Below, piece by piece: positions 25,154-37,700 of a stretch of DNA of 64,000 nt. The DNA is from Argopecten irradians. Taxonomy: Eukaryota; Mollusca; Bivalvia; Pectinida; Pectinidae. The translations under genes and the position numbers were made by a program. The first letter of the stretch is position 1, and every line of letters begins with the position of its first letter. The stretch covers positions 23,026,362 to 23,090,361 of the forward strand of contig NC_091142.1 in NCBI RefSeq assembly GCF_041381155.1, in the 5' to 3' direction. Under the pieces are notes generated by a model that did not search any database, was not told the origin of the DNA, and saw only the letters and a program-made list of their open reading frames with translations.

Positions 25154-25406
25154 AGTAGGTAAGACTCAATTACATGCATACGGAGTTGTATACAAAGTAA
25201 ATAGCCTTTTTCAAAATTCTTGCTTTGCTCCACAAGTGATAATAATGGGCACCAAATGTAGCTCTTAAGATGGTGCCATTATCTGTCTAGAAATCTTTTG
25301 AGCTTCAATATTGAAGCTGAGTTATTGCATGCAAATGTATTCACAAGAATTTTGATAATGACCAGATAATGTATGATCTTTTGATATCTTTTCTAGATTC
25401 CTAAAT

Positions 25407-26450
25407 ATGGGTCAGATAAACTTGAAGCTGAGGAGAGGGATTCTACCCATAATATTTATCTGTATCCTGGCACTCTACATATACTTCAAGAAATGGTCAG
25501 TCAAGTTAGCTACACACGAAAGTATATCTGCCAGGATGTTAATGCCGGACAAAATCTCTCGGAAAAGTGCATATGAAGTTTATTACAAGAATTTAGAAGA
25601 ACAGGAATTTTCTCAAAACATTATAAGGTTTGGACTTGAAATTATGAAGAAGTCTGATGTTGTGCTATTTGGAATGCTGAATGAAGCCTATCTTCCATTT
25701 ACATATAGCTGGTTATGTAATACAAAGCCGATGGGTATCCACGCCAACGTCCTCTTACTGACAATGGACAAAAACTCCACTGATCTTCTCAAGCGTGACT
25801 GGCCAGAAGTTCATACAGTTCAGCTCAACATTGGTGATTTCAGGGGTGATCAAGAATACAGTAAAGCAGGGTATGTTAAAATGATGAATCTGAGAACACA
25901 GGCCATTAACATACTACTCAGAAACAAAATATCACTGCTTCTTTTTGAAACAGACTGTTTATGGATAAGAAATCCTGTTCCAGAGGTTGTCCGAGCGGTC
26001 AAAGGCTATGATATCTTGTTGGTCAAGCCAACACATAAACATGGCTATCTCGGTGGTTTCATGTATCTTATGCCTGGAGAAGCAACTCTAAGAGTTTGGG
26101 GCAAGTTGTCAGAAAAAATGTTTAACCTTCATAATACTCTGACCAATCTTAAGGACAAAGACACTGTTGCTGATGAAACAAATGATCAGGTGTTTTTCTC
26201 TACTATCATGGAACAGGAAAAAAATAAGATTAAGTTACGTGAGTTTTCAAATAAGAAAATCGTAGATGGAAAATGGTACAGTGACTTTACTGAAAAAGAT
26301 AGAAAAGAAATGAAGCCTTTAGTTATCAATAATAATTGGGTGAGGGGAAACCAAAAGAAAATTTCCAGAGCAAAGAAATGGGGTCACTGGTTTGTATCAG
26401 ACAGTCTGAAATGTAATATGACCCAGGTCAACAAAGTAATTATAATTTAA
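25407..26450 (+). CDS. Type II membrane nucleotide-diphospho-sugar transferase (GT77-like)
   Basis: 347 residues in one exon. Residues 10-27 form an N-terminal membrane anchor after a basic start, typical of Golgi glycosyltransferases. The catalytic domain covers about 84-335. LLLFETDCLW (177-186) sits where the family has its acidic metal and nucleotide-sugar motif (usually D-x-D), here E-T-D. GGFMYLMPGE (216-225), NDQVFFSTIM (259-268) and the closing NNNWVRGNQKKISRAKKWGH (308-327) match the nucleotid_trans (Pfam PF03407-type) layout, including the NNW...K...RAK.WG.WF ending. Donor sugar and acceptor are unknown. A CTAG acceptor 12 bp before the ATG (25395) suggests an upstream untranslated exon. 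AATAAA occurs at 26602. The family call rests on motifs, not on a search. Confidence 0.8.
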   Translation: MGQINLKLRRGILPIIFICILALYIYFKKWSVKLATHESISARMLMPDKISRKSAYEVYYKNLEEQEFSQNIIRFGLEIMKKSDVVLFGMLNEAYLPFTYSWLCNTKPMGIHANVLLLTMDKNSTDLLKRDWPEVHTVQLNIGDFRGDQEYSKAGYVKMMNLRTQAINILLRNKISLLLFETDCLWIRNPVPEVVRAVKGYDILLVKPTHKHGYLGGFMYLMPGEATLRVWGKLSEKMFNLHNTLTNLKDKDTVADETNDQVFFSTIMEQEKNKIKLREFSNKKIVDGKWYSDFTEKDRKEMKPLVINNNWVRGNQKKISRAKKWGHWFVSDSLKCNMTQVNKVIII

Positions 26451-26601
26451 GCTTTTGAAAGGTGTTCATAAGAAATTGCTAAAATGTTGTAATGCCACAA
26501 TATGGCAACAAGATAACAAGCATTGCCAAAGTTTAAAAGAAAAAGTCAAATATAGTGCCATATCTTGTCAATGACTTATTACCAAACTTATAAACGATAT
26601 T

Positions 26602-26607
26602 AATAAA
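26602..26607 (+). terminator. Possible polyadenylation signal of the glycosyltransferase gene
   Basis: AATAAA 150 bp after the stop codon, in AT-rich DNA. Confidence 0.35.
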
Positions 26608-26639
26608 TTAATACTATGGTATGTCCATAAGTTATTGAA

Positions 26640-27970
26640 AAAGTTTTAAATACCAGATATTTATAAATTTATAAATCAATAACATATCACTTCAATGATA
26701 TACATGTATTGATAAAATTAAGAAGTAATTATTAATTCCATATTGTGCCAATGTGATATTGATAAAGTTAAAAATGAATCAATAATTCTATTGATAAAGT
26801 TAAAAATGAATCAATAATTCTATATTATGTCAATGAGATATTGACAAAGTTGAAAAAATATTGCCATATCATGTCAGTAACTTAAGGATGTATTCTTCTG
26901 AGGTTTCAGTCCCGTTGAAGTCTCGTTTTGACAAAGATCAAAAAGTTATGAGATTTTCAAATACATACATTCTATCAATATCTGTTGCATGTTGCTAGTT
27001 GCAAATTTTGTCAAAAAATCACATATCTATTTTTAGTAGATTTTTTTATACAGCGGTTTCAAGAAATGGCCCGTTTGGCGGCCATTTGGAAATTGTGTCT
27101 TTTTTGGCTTTGAGTCGAGCCATAGTTTTACCATTTTTTACTTAAATTGATTTTACTTAAATCATCACTATGCCAGCATTTTTAGCTGTATCGAGCTAAT
27201 TTTGCTGTAAATTTTTACATGATAATTCAAATATTGAGCATTAATGTAGGAAATGATACACTTTTGTCACTTTATTTTTATATTTAATAGTAATTTGAGC
27301 ACTTTTCTCTTTTATTCAAAAATATATAAAAATAACAAATATTGTGGTTATGTAAAATGGTGCAAAAAAGTAGGCACACGGACCCACCATTTTTCTGCCT
27401 GATTTAGATAGAGCAACCATTTTCCCATTGATATTGACAAAAGGTTAATGCTGAAACTTTTTCTATGAAGGGTTAAATTTGACAAAAATGGCTGAAAATG
27501 GTGCTTTTTAGAGCTCAAATTAAGAGGTAAGGGTAGCAGATGTTATTCTGAGAAAGAATATGAGTCTTATAAATCATAACTGGTATATTTTTAAAGAAGA
27601 TGACTTGAAAATCAATTCTACAAACATCCATACATATCAAACACCTCATTAGGAAATTATGGCTTTAATTTCTCATATATGTTGTCAAAAAGTCAAAATT
27701 CCCATGAAATCCAATATTTTGTCAACTAGGTATCTTTGAGTGACAATAGTTCAAACAAGAGCACACAGACATATGTTTTTTCTTCCATTTTCTGTAATGG
27801 TATGAACTCCTATAAATTTCCAAAAATCTATATGAGAAAAAAGTTTAATGCAAGAAAATTTTGACTTCACAGTGCAGTACATCCTTAATGACAAAATTTA
27901 AACGTTATTCATTAATTCTAAATTCCATATTGTGCCAATGAGATATTGACAAGGTTAAATATGATTTATA
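26640..27970. repeat. Degenerate AT-rich tandem repeat interrupted by a transposon
   Basis: Units containing 'gatattgacaaagttaaaaa' and 'tgaatcaataattcta' recur every ~30-70 bp before 26881 and again after 27889. The 1-kb TTAA element at 26886-27884 splits the array, so it inserted later. Confidence 0.6.
26886..27884 (+). mobile_element. TTAA-flanked non-autonomous DNA transposon, family C
   Basis: It begins GGATGTATTC after TTAA (26882-26885) and ends with inverted GTACATCC before TTAA (27885-27888). It is 999 bp with no convincing coding sequence. The matching ends are short (about 8 bp) next to the TTAA duplication. Confidence 0.72.
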
Positions 27971-28081
27971 AGTGACAAAGTATGTCGCTATCATTTCAAT
28001 TGCTGATACAAAAACTGGTGTGGTTATAAGCGACTAGTATAAAACGGTTTATCTGATATTTGACTTTTAACATGAGCTTAA

Positions 28082-28444
28082 AGATGAGCCAACACTGACA
28101 AATGATTTTTTTTCTCTATCAAAAACAGGAGCAAAAAAAACAGCATTTTTCTTCAATTACATATGTTACTTAAGCTTGCTTTAGAGCATTGACACCATTA
28201 AAAAGTTTAAGCTTCTAATTTTACTTCAACATAAAAATATTTATAATAATTAATTGCTTCCCAAAAAAATTCTGTGGCACAATGTCCTATATGGAATTAA
28301 GTACTGAGTAAGCATGCACCAAAAAGCAAAATGAATTATTTTACATTATTTTTTTTGTGTTAACAAGACACATAAATGCTCAATTTGCCACCAATTATTG
28401 CTTGAATGATTAGTATAGTTTATGCTCTGTCGGTGATGAGCACA
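28082..28444 (-). mobile_element. TTAA MITE family A, copy 4 (inverted, worn)
   Basis: Reverse-orientation copy with 'agatgagccaacactgac' at the left and 'gctctgtcggtgatgagca' at the right. The core 'aaaagtttaagcttctaatt' is shared with copy 3. It is more diverged than the others. Confidence 0.7.
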
Positions 28445-30888
28445 TAATTTACCTCGATGTTCATTAGAAAGCATAGGGATCAAAGTATAACTTCATTAAT
28501 GCATGTTTTAGTAAAGATGATGCAGTTAAAGACCTGATACATGTACAGGCAAAATGAACACAAAGATGTTTTGATGATAAATAATGTTATATACGCAAAA
28601 AACTGTAGTTTGTTTTTGTTGTTAGTTATGTGCCTGCAATATTGGTATGATTATACAGCTGTAATAATTTGAGAGAGAAAAGCAGCGATTCATATCATGC
28701 TTTTTTATATGAATTTTGTTGATATTTAAAGACGACAGACACTCAATCATTCCATTGTCATTTGTATATTGTCTTGTATACATGGTTTTGTTCATCATGG
28801 AGACTAAAATTATAAGGAAATATTAAATATAGATATATGCATGAAAGCCTAAATTTTGGAAAAGCAAAAGGAAGCACGTATTCACTGCCTACAGATGAAG
28901 TATATAAGCAAATCTGTTTCTGACATCGATCTCATTCATTAATGGGAGGAACTCCTCATGATATATATGCTTTGTAAACACTTCTGTAATTCTAGGAAAA
29001 CATTTTTCGATATTTTGTAGTTTATGTATGTGTATTTAAAGACTGCTTGTATTATATTTGAAGACGTATTATCATTAATTTTGCTATCTCCTGCCTTTTA
29101 GATATGTATTTTAGAATATTGGTGAATATGATATATCTATCAGCTCCATTATGTTATATTGAATTTGATGTTAACAAAATTGAACTACATGCACTTTGAA
29201 GATATTTGTAAAAATTGTTCAACTTTAAGTGATTATATTTTTCTTTTATTTTTAACAATAAGTAATTTAACTTTTCGTGTTATTTTAATGATTATTTAGC
29301 AGTACAAATATTTGAACTTTTCATTACATGAAAGCATTTCTTTTTTCCACAGAAAGTGTTTAATATTATGTAATGTTTCAATTTAAGTAGAGTCACGGCC
29401 ATACATTTTGGTTGTTGTTTTTGCATTTTTCTTGCCGAATTCTATTCCTTTTAAAAAAACAATATTTACACTGTTGATCATACTTTTAAAATATCTTCAT
29501 TTACCTTCGTAATTGTACATTTTTTAATGAAAAATCTCGACTCTTGCATTGTATAATTATAGAGGAACTGCTTCTATATGATATACATTGTATATTATAT
29601 GAAATGTATGTATTGTTTTACATTCCATTTGTTTCTTCAACCTATTGCTTTATCTTTTAGTTTAATCAACAACATTTAGTTTCTTTTTCTCTTTGATGTT
29701 TTCAATATCGCTTATTGTTTTATTAGCAATTCTTAATATCATATGTACTATTTTAAATATGATTTTAATCGGATCTTAAATGTCTCTGGTCGAATGAAAA
29801 TGTTACTGTCTCACATATGAAAGCCTCTATCTAATGGAGTCCACCATAAGAATAGGAGCATATTGACAAATTGAATGATATCATGTAAGATACTTTATTT
29901 TTTACGAGATATGAATTTTCGCAAATAACTGATAAAACGTAAAAGGAATGCACGGTTGTCAATATGAGTTCTTGATAGCAAATTTATGTATTCAAGAATA
30001 ATTTAGTAATAATTTCAATATATTTGACTTGTATAGCGACAAATGCAACTGGAAATCAGAAAAAAGAGAAAGCGAAATCTTCTCTCTGAAAATTAAACTA
30101 TTATACACTATTCTTGAAGTTTTACATTATTAAAAGAAAAAGAATCAAAATCTATTGTAAAATTCTTTTTCATCTGCTGATAACAACGAAATTGATGACG
30201 TCACTTATTTTGAAGCAATCACACTTATCGGCTCTCGTCTTGTCAAAGGGAAAACGCAATTGTGTAAATTCGTGACGCATAATATTTGTCTTCCTATTGT
30301 TTGTAAAAAGGTAATAAGTCTAGTAAGTGTTTTTATGGTTATTCATAATATTTAGACGAGCGAAGTGATGAATTTGCGTATATTTAAAATGTGGGCTGAT
30401 AACGACATACCAGTACTGAAACCCCGTAAGCTTAATCATCTTTAAAGTAACTCCATACGTAACTAGCAGCAACAATTCAAGTTAGATTCGACCCCGATAT
30501 CGTCAGAATTTGTAGATGTAGTTAAAACTAAACTAACTCAAAGAATTTTGATAATGATTTCTTAATAACTTTGGAAAGCAGTTGTCAAAAGTCGATTCTT
30601 GCTAACATGCCTTCGTTCTACACTGGTCTTCATAAAAGTTACGATTGTTGTCGAACGGAAGTCGGAAAGTTTATGATGACCCGATCTCGGAAGAGTTCGG
30701 AATGACGTTACATAGTTAAGGTATTCACATGGTGTTCTCAACGACGTTTTTTAGTTATCAGCTAACTTCGGCCTATTTGAATGCGTTCAATATTTATTTG
30801 ATTTTTTTTATTAAAAGTGTCCGAATCATTATCATTCACTTTGACTTCGATTTAGTCATATCTCTGCATAATTTACAACATGATTTTT
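28445..30888. other. Long AT-rich stretch without recognised features
   Basis: No gene, repeat array or domain-bearing frame was recognised on either strand. Confidence 0.45.
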
Positions 30889-32637
30889 AGGTCATCTGAC
30901 CCGAAGGGTCAGGATGACCTATTGTCATCATGCACCGTCCGTCGTCGTGCGCCGTGCGCCGTGCGCCGTCCGCCGTCCGCCGTGCGCCGTCCGCCGTGCG
31001 CCGTGCGCCGTGCGTAAACTTTTCATTCAAACAACTTCTTCTCAATAACCGGAAGGCCCAGGGTACTCATATTTGGCCTGTAGGTTGCTGGGATGGAGGG
31101 CTACCAAGTTTGTTCAAATGAATGACCTTGACCTTCATTCAAGGTCACAGGGGTCAAAAAGGCCAAAATCTTTAAACGACTTCTTCTCAAGAACCAGAAT
31201 GCCCAGGGTACTGATATTTGGTCTGTAGGTTGCTGGGATGAAGGGCTACCAAGTTTGTTCAAATAAATGACCTTGACCTTCATTCAAGGTCACAGGGGTC
31301 AAATAGGCTAACATTCTTTAAACAACTTCTTGTGAATAACTAAGAGGCCTAGAGACCTGATATTAGGCCTGTAGCATGCTGGGATGAAGGGCTACAAAGT
31401 TTGTTTGGATAAATGACCTTGACCTTCATTCAAGGTCACAGGGGTCAAATAGGCTAAAATTCTTTAAACAACTTCTTATGAATAACTAAGATGCCTAGAG
31501 ACCTGATATTAGGCCTGTGGCATGCTGGGATGAAGGGCTACCAAGTTTGTTCGGATAAATGACCTTGACCTTCATTCAAGGTCACAGGGGTCAAATAGGC
31601 TAAAATTCTTTAAACAACTTCTTGTGAATAACTAAGATGCCTAGAGACCTGATATTAGGCCTGTAGCATGCTGGTATGAAGGGCTACCATGTTTGTTCAA
31701 ATTAATGACCTTGACCTTCATTCAAGGTCACAGGGGTCAAATAGGCTAAAATTCTTTAAACAACTTCTTGTGAATAACTAAGAGGCCTAGAGACCTGATA
31801 TTAGGCCTGTGGCATGCTGGGATGAAGGGCTACCAAGTTTGTTAAAAAAATGACCTTGACCTACATTCAAGGTCACGGGGGTCAAATAGGCTAAAATCTT
31901 TAAAGGACTTCTTCTCAAGAACCAGAAGGCTCAGGGTACTGATATTAGACCTGTGACATGCTTGGATGAAGGGCTACCAAGTTTGTTCAAATGAATGACC
32001 TTAACCTTCATTCAAGGTCAAAGGGATCAAAAAGGCTAAAATCTTTAAACGACTTCTTCTCAAGAACCAGAAGGCTCAGGGTACTGATATTGGACCTGTG
32101 ACATGCTGGGATGAAGGGCCACCAAGTTTGTTCAAATGAATGACCTTGACCTTCATTCAAGGTCACAGGGGTCAAAAAGGCCAAAATCTTTAAACGACTT
32201 CTTCTCAAGAACCAGAAGGCCCAGGGTAGTGGTATTTGGCCTGTAGGATGCTGGGATGAAGGGTTACCAAGTTTGTTCAAATGAATGACCTTGACCTTCA
32301 TTCAAGGTCACAGGGGTCAAAAAGGCTAAAATCTTTAAACGACTTCTTCTCAAGAACCAGAAGGCTCAGGGTACTGATATTGGACCTGGTACATGCTGGG
32401 ATGAAGGGCTATCAAGTTTGTTCAAATGAATGACCTTGACCTTCATTCAAGGTCACAGGGGTCAAAAAGGCCAAAATCTTTAAACGACTTCTTCTCAAGA
32501 ACCAGAAGGCCCAGGGTAGTGGTATTTGGCCTGTAGGATGCTGGGATGAAGGGTTACAGGCGGCAAATAGGCTAAAATCTTTAAACAACTATGTTGTACT
32601 AATAGTCAGATGACCGTTAAGGCCCATGGGCCTCTTG
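30889..32637 (+). mobile_element. Second tandem-repeat-bearing Helentron/'pearl'-like element
   Basis: The left end 'aggtcatctgacccgaaggg' folds back on 'tcaggatgacct'. GTCAGATGACC recurs inverted at 32605-32616. The right end is the perfect palindrome AGGCCCATGGGCCT followed by CTTG before TT. Inside are a GCCGT-rich tract (about 30936-31013) and ten copies of a ~146-bp unit containing 'tgaccttgaccttcattcaa' (31123, 31268, 31414, 31560 and so on). No protein is encoded; short open frames arise from the repeat. Confidence 0.8.
31100..32560 (+). repeat. Ten-copy 146-bp tandem array
   Basis: Unit landmarks are 'tgaccttgaccttcattcaa' and 'gcatgctgggatgaagggct'. Two unit subtypes alternate by block: 'gaataactaagaggcctaga' in the left part and 'ctcaagaaccagaaggc' in the first two and the right-hand units. 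Confidence 0.88.
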
Positions 32638-33201
32638 TTTTTCAAGTTTCGTCTAAATCATGAAAACAAATCAGACATATGGATATTGGGACTTTAAGCG
32701 AAAAGCGCTAAAATATGCATGTTACAGTAATTGGTGCAATTTTGTTTATAAATTCGGGGAATTATTTTATTGATAGACAGCATTAAGACATATGGAAGAT
32801 ATGTCAGCATTTAGTCATATTAGATTTTACATTCATTGGTATTTTTTATTAAATATATTTTGTTGTACACGAGTGTTTTGTTATCATTAATAATCAATAT
32901 CTATTGTTTGCAGTCGATTCTCCTGACTAAGGATATCGATATTCCCAAAACTGTTCATGGTTGATAATTTCAAGTAAGCTATACAGATGTTGTCGGGAAA
33001 ATAGTTATATAAGTACACTGACATGAATTAAATTGTTCTTATTATAGTTCAAATGATAAGTAAATGAAAACAGTTTTAAAAGTTCACATGGTTTTTATTC
33101 CGTCTTATTAAACTGCCATTGTGTCCCATCAGTCCTCTGCCAGATCCTGTGAATGAATAAAATTGTTTGTAAGGAGGTTTCATGTATTAATTCCTAACAG
33201 A
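32638..33201. other. Spacer between two repeat-bearing elements
   Basis: Nothing gene-like is seen. Confidence 0.45.
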
Positions 33202-33850
33202 AACAAGAGCTGTTGGAGAACAGCAAAGCTCGCCTATTCAGAAGAAGTTGATGTTCAAGTATTTACTCTTTATACATGGAAATATGACAAATTAACAGAC
33301 TCAAAAAAAACCTAAAGGACCCCAAATTGGTTGTATTATCATGTTCAGCATCCATACACATTAGGAAAATAAAATCATAAACATTTATGATGACTTAAGC
33401 TTAAACAATAGACAAAATAGAAACTTGCTCAAAAACTTTAACATGCAAATATGACAAATTAACAGACTCAAAAAACCCCTAAAGGACCCCAAATTGAATG
33501 TATTGTCACGTTCAGCATCCATACACATTAGGAAAATAAAATCATAAACATTTATGATGACTTAAGCTTAAACAATAGACAAAATAGAAACTTGCTCAAA
33601 AACTTTAACATGGAAATATGACAAATTAACAGACTCAAAAAAAAACCTAAAGGGCCCCAAATTGGTTGTATTATCACGTTCAGCATCCATACACATTAGG
33701 AAAATGAAATCATAAACATTTATGATGACTTAAGCTTCAACAATTGACAAAACAGAAACTTGCTCAAAAACTTTAACGTGAAATGGGACGCCGACGCCAA
33801 CGCCGAGGTGACAACATTAGCTCCCCCTATTCTTCGAATAGGCGAGCTAA
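33202..33850 (+). mobile_element. Third tandem-repeat-bearing element, ~167-bp unit
   Basis: The left end reads 'acaagagctgttggagaaca' then 'gctcgcctattc'. The right end holds the inverse 'gaataggcgagct' (13 bp perfect). Inside are three copies of a 167-bp unit starting near 'aatatgacaaattaacagac' (33281, 33448, 33615). It has the same architecture as the elements at 10643 and 30889 but unrelated sequence. Confidence 0.75.
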
Positions 33851-34700
33851 TGATTAAATAGGAATAATAAAACGAAAATCTAAGTTAGTGCCCATGGAAC
33901 ATGTCGGCGTATTTAAGTTAATATACATATATAAGATTAAAGTTATTGTAAATGAAATAAAGGAATGAATGCATTTAATATCGGCTTTATGTGGAAGTAT
34001 TACATATATTACTATTATAAGCGAATAAAATCAATTTCCTGAGTGTAACTGTCATTTAATTTTTCACAAAACAAATCCATAGTTTTGTCATGTATGAAAA
34101 TAAACATACTTATCAGATACGCAAATATGGAAGATATTGCTTGAGCCTTTCGCTTGCATTGTCAAAACAACGGAATTTCGAAAAAAAATCACATATATAG
34201 TCAAAAAGTACAATATTCACATTAGTTCAACATCAAGCACACTAACGTATTTTTCATTCCATTTTCAATGTTAGTATGGATTAGAAATTATAATCAAAAG
34301 TTATGTATTAAAACATTTGACGTATCAACAAAGACGATTATTAAACCTAGAAAAACGAATGCAAATTTTTCAATTTGACAGATGCCTAGTGTGTTTTGAA
34401 ATTTCGCCAAAGAAAAGTTATACAAGGAATTCAGCGGCACAAAAGTTTAAAATATTTTCGTGGTATTAAACTATTTATTGTGGACTAGTTGTGCACGTTT
34501 ATGCAATTAAACATCAAAAATAGATTCGGGTAAAGAGAAGTTTATGATCATATTTGATGACCAGTGACCATCTAACATAATTACCTGGGAGAACGACACC
34601 TGATGTCGGAGTCCCTTTGTTCCTGTTTACTCACGAAACTTCGTGTCACGATGCTTGAATTGGGTGTGCGTAATTTGGGTTTATGGTGCAGGGTTTCTAC
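33851..34700. other. Upstream region of the serine protease gene
   Basis: No exon is recognised before the TATA box at 34701. An open frame beginning at 34603 overlaps the promoter and reads in a different frame from the real first exon. Confidence 0.45.
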
Positions 34701-34708
34701 TATAAATA
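34701..34708 (+). promoter_or_regulatory. TATA box of the serine protease gene
   Basis: TATAAATA lies 77 bases before the start codon, leaving room for transcription to begin about 30 bp downstream and a 5' UTR of about 45 bases. The spacing suits a highly expressed digestive or secretory gene, but no start site was measured. Confidence 0.65.
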
Positions 34709-34777
34709 CCAGGATTGTCTGTGCAGTATTATGCAGTTCCTACACAGGGTACCTGACTACTGACACTGACTACCGAT

Positions 34778-37700
34778 ATGGGTTTGACCAGATCTTTGGC
34801 GTGCCTCTTATCCCTGGCTTCACTTATCTATGGTACGTATAGCTTATTTCTAATGTATTTTACGTTTCAAAATATGATTATTTTGCCTATTTGATATTAT
34901 CCGGTATTGGAATATCATATTTCATGTTCATTGACTTTCATTGCATTATATATTGTTACAATTTTTCGTTTCCTTTGTTATGAAAAATAATATGCATATT
35001 CACCAAAGTGTGAACTACGTAAGTTTTCCACTAAATAGTTGAGCAGCAAGCAGAATTTAGTATGTGAAGTATTCATGAAAGAAAATAACGTAGTACATAT
35101 TTAATAAGGACATAAAACTAAGAGATTAATTTTCATATCATAATACTACTGTAGTAAAATGTCTATAATGTTGATAAAAAAAATAAAATGCATATTAGAT
35201 AAAGGATCACTGTGATAATGTAAAAGAAATCTGTCGGGATGGCATGCACATAGTGTTAAATATGGTCTCGGTCTCTCAGCTGACGGAGCATGCTTCTTTG
35301 ACTGACCATTCGGGAGAGCCATATTTTTTCTCACCGGAGATCCGGGTTCGATTCCTGGTCGGGGTAATCGACAGTAGTCAAGTGTATTTTTCACTATTCT
35401 TCTACAATAGAATCACTATTTTTGTATATGCCAATAGCCAGAACCCTCGATGAACAAATATCTCGGATCATTGGTGGACAAGAAACGGACGCTAATGAAT
35501 GGCCGTGGCAGGCGTCACTACAGTACAGGGACAGTCATATCTGTGGTGGCTCTCTCATAGCACCGGATGTCGTTCTCACGGCTGCGCATTGCGTAGATTT
35601 TGGCACGTAAGTACTATGTATGTTTGAACGTGCTTTCTTTTGCCGATATCAGAAAAAAGAAAATGAACATATTAATAATTAAACTGATTCGTAAATGAAT
35701 AATACGGAAGTGATACTTAAAGACCAAACATAAGCTGAAACAAAAAGCTACGACAGATACAGAAAAGTTAAACCCTCAGCAAAGTTAGGCATATATATTT
35801 GTTAATCTTAAAGATATCGTCTTTTTCTTTATCAAGATGGTACTAACAATGACTAGATCACTTTACTACTGCACTGTTTCAGTCGCTGCAATAGCCTGCC
35901 AGTTTGTAAACAAACCAATATGACAATAATCATCTTTACCTTGCAGTACTAGTGACTTTTCTGTAGTAATGGGAGAAGATGAGCTTGAGAGAACCTCCGG
36001 TAAAGAACAAAGGATACAGATTTCTGAAATCATCATGGTATGTTTCAAATACATTTTAGGTTTACTTTATCACTGTCTTATTGGCAGACCTGTAACGATA
36101 TAAATGACTTTATTATATTTTATTATGTATCGCTTTCTAGATAAGAATTTACGTAATGTTGTACATGTTTCCTCCGTATCGTGAAAACGTGTAGTTATTC
36201 ATAAGTTAAATTTATCCACGAGTCCTAATACAAAAGAATGATCATTATCGAGTTCTGGTGTTTAAGATACAAATTGCATTGCATTTAAACCGTATTATAT
36301 TATTTTCGTAAAGGTTTTATACAATGCAAATGAGAAGTATCATGTTGCAAGTTGTTAAACTCAGAAAAATCGGCATACTTAGAAATTGAAAGTTATAAAT
36401 TCAATTACTAATTCAATTAAATTGATATTTTTACAACAGGAGATGAAATTAAAACAAAGATATGATACAGTGAGATTAATGATTAAGTCTACAGCAGATT
36501 ATACTATTTTCATTCCAATAGCATATTAAACAGTAAGAAAATAAAGCCATAAGACTCATTTAGATGTTTCTTTTTTACTAGCACGGTAGTTATGATGGTA
36601 GTGCCGGTGGCTACCCCAATGATATCGCCATCCTCAGGCTCGCAGATAACGCAGAACTGAACGCCAATGTCCAGCTCGTTCCCATGGCTGACAAGGGTGA
36701 CGCTTTTGTTGGAAACAACGACTGTTGGCTCACTGGATGGGGAAAGACGAGTGGTACGTTTATTACGACTTGTCTGTGATTTACCACCGTTAATATACTT
36801 ATTCTAGTAATATATGTGTGTATTATCGTAATGTATATTAACCCTTGTTCCATGGTGTGATTATTTGTTTGATCCCGTCATGTCTTCTTTATGGGAAATA
36901 TGCAATGCCATTGCCGGTTATATTTGCGGATCATTTTATTGCAATTTGGACAAGATAATTGAATTTTAACGATTTTAAAATTTCGCGATAGGGCTTTAAT
37001 GGTTTTAATAATTCACCCATATCTTAATTTTTTGCGGTGTTCTTATGCGTCATTTTACCTTTGACAGTCTATAATGAACTCAACACGATATTATATGAAA
37101 CATTAATTATGTTTTTAATTGTTGCATATTTGTACCGATAGCTTCCAGTTCTGTCGCCCCGAAGTTGATGGAGGTGAACATTGACGTCATCACCAACTCG
37201 GATTGTAGTAGACAGTGGCGCCGCGTATCGGGAGCTAACATCTTCACCACACACATCTGTCTTTACGAACAAAACAAGGGGTCATGCAATGTAAGTCACA
37301 GTTAGTACCTTTACGGATAGGCTTGTCACCAAAACCGAAGTTAATGATGAGAATTCTTCAGCTAACTATGATAGTAGATTATCTTACCTTAGTCTGAAAC
37401 TTAGAATCGACATGGCGTAGATACTAAAATCACCAATCTAGATTTTGCAGAATTGTATGATTCGAAGCAAGTACTTTTGGGTTTCTCATATGTAAGCGTC
37501 GGAAATTTGCATGCAGCTTTTAAAACAAATAATTCAAAGTCGCCCTTTTCAATAATCGAGGAAGAGTTAAAAAGGGAAGAACTTGTTAAAAAGGGAAGAA
37601 CTTACATCAAGGGAAGGAAGCTTGTAGAATAAGTCACTCACATAAGATCAAGACCACCATCCCTTAACAGTAAGTTCATAATGAACTTTAAGCCAATGAA

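Noticed and set aside
31101-32301. Minus-strand frames with repeated LNKLGxPSSQ text
   Set aside because: They come from the 146-bp tandem repeat of the element at 30889-32637.
34603-34842. 79-codon frame overlapping the start of the protease gene
   Set aside because: The real first exon (34778-34832) is in another frame, encodes a signal peptide, and is the one that splices in phase to exon 2. The larger frame runs through the TATA box.
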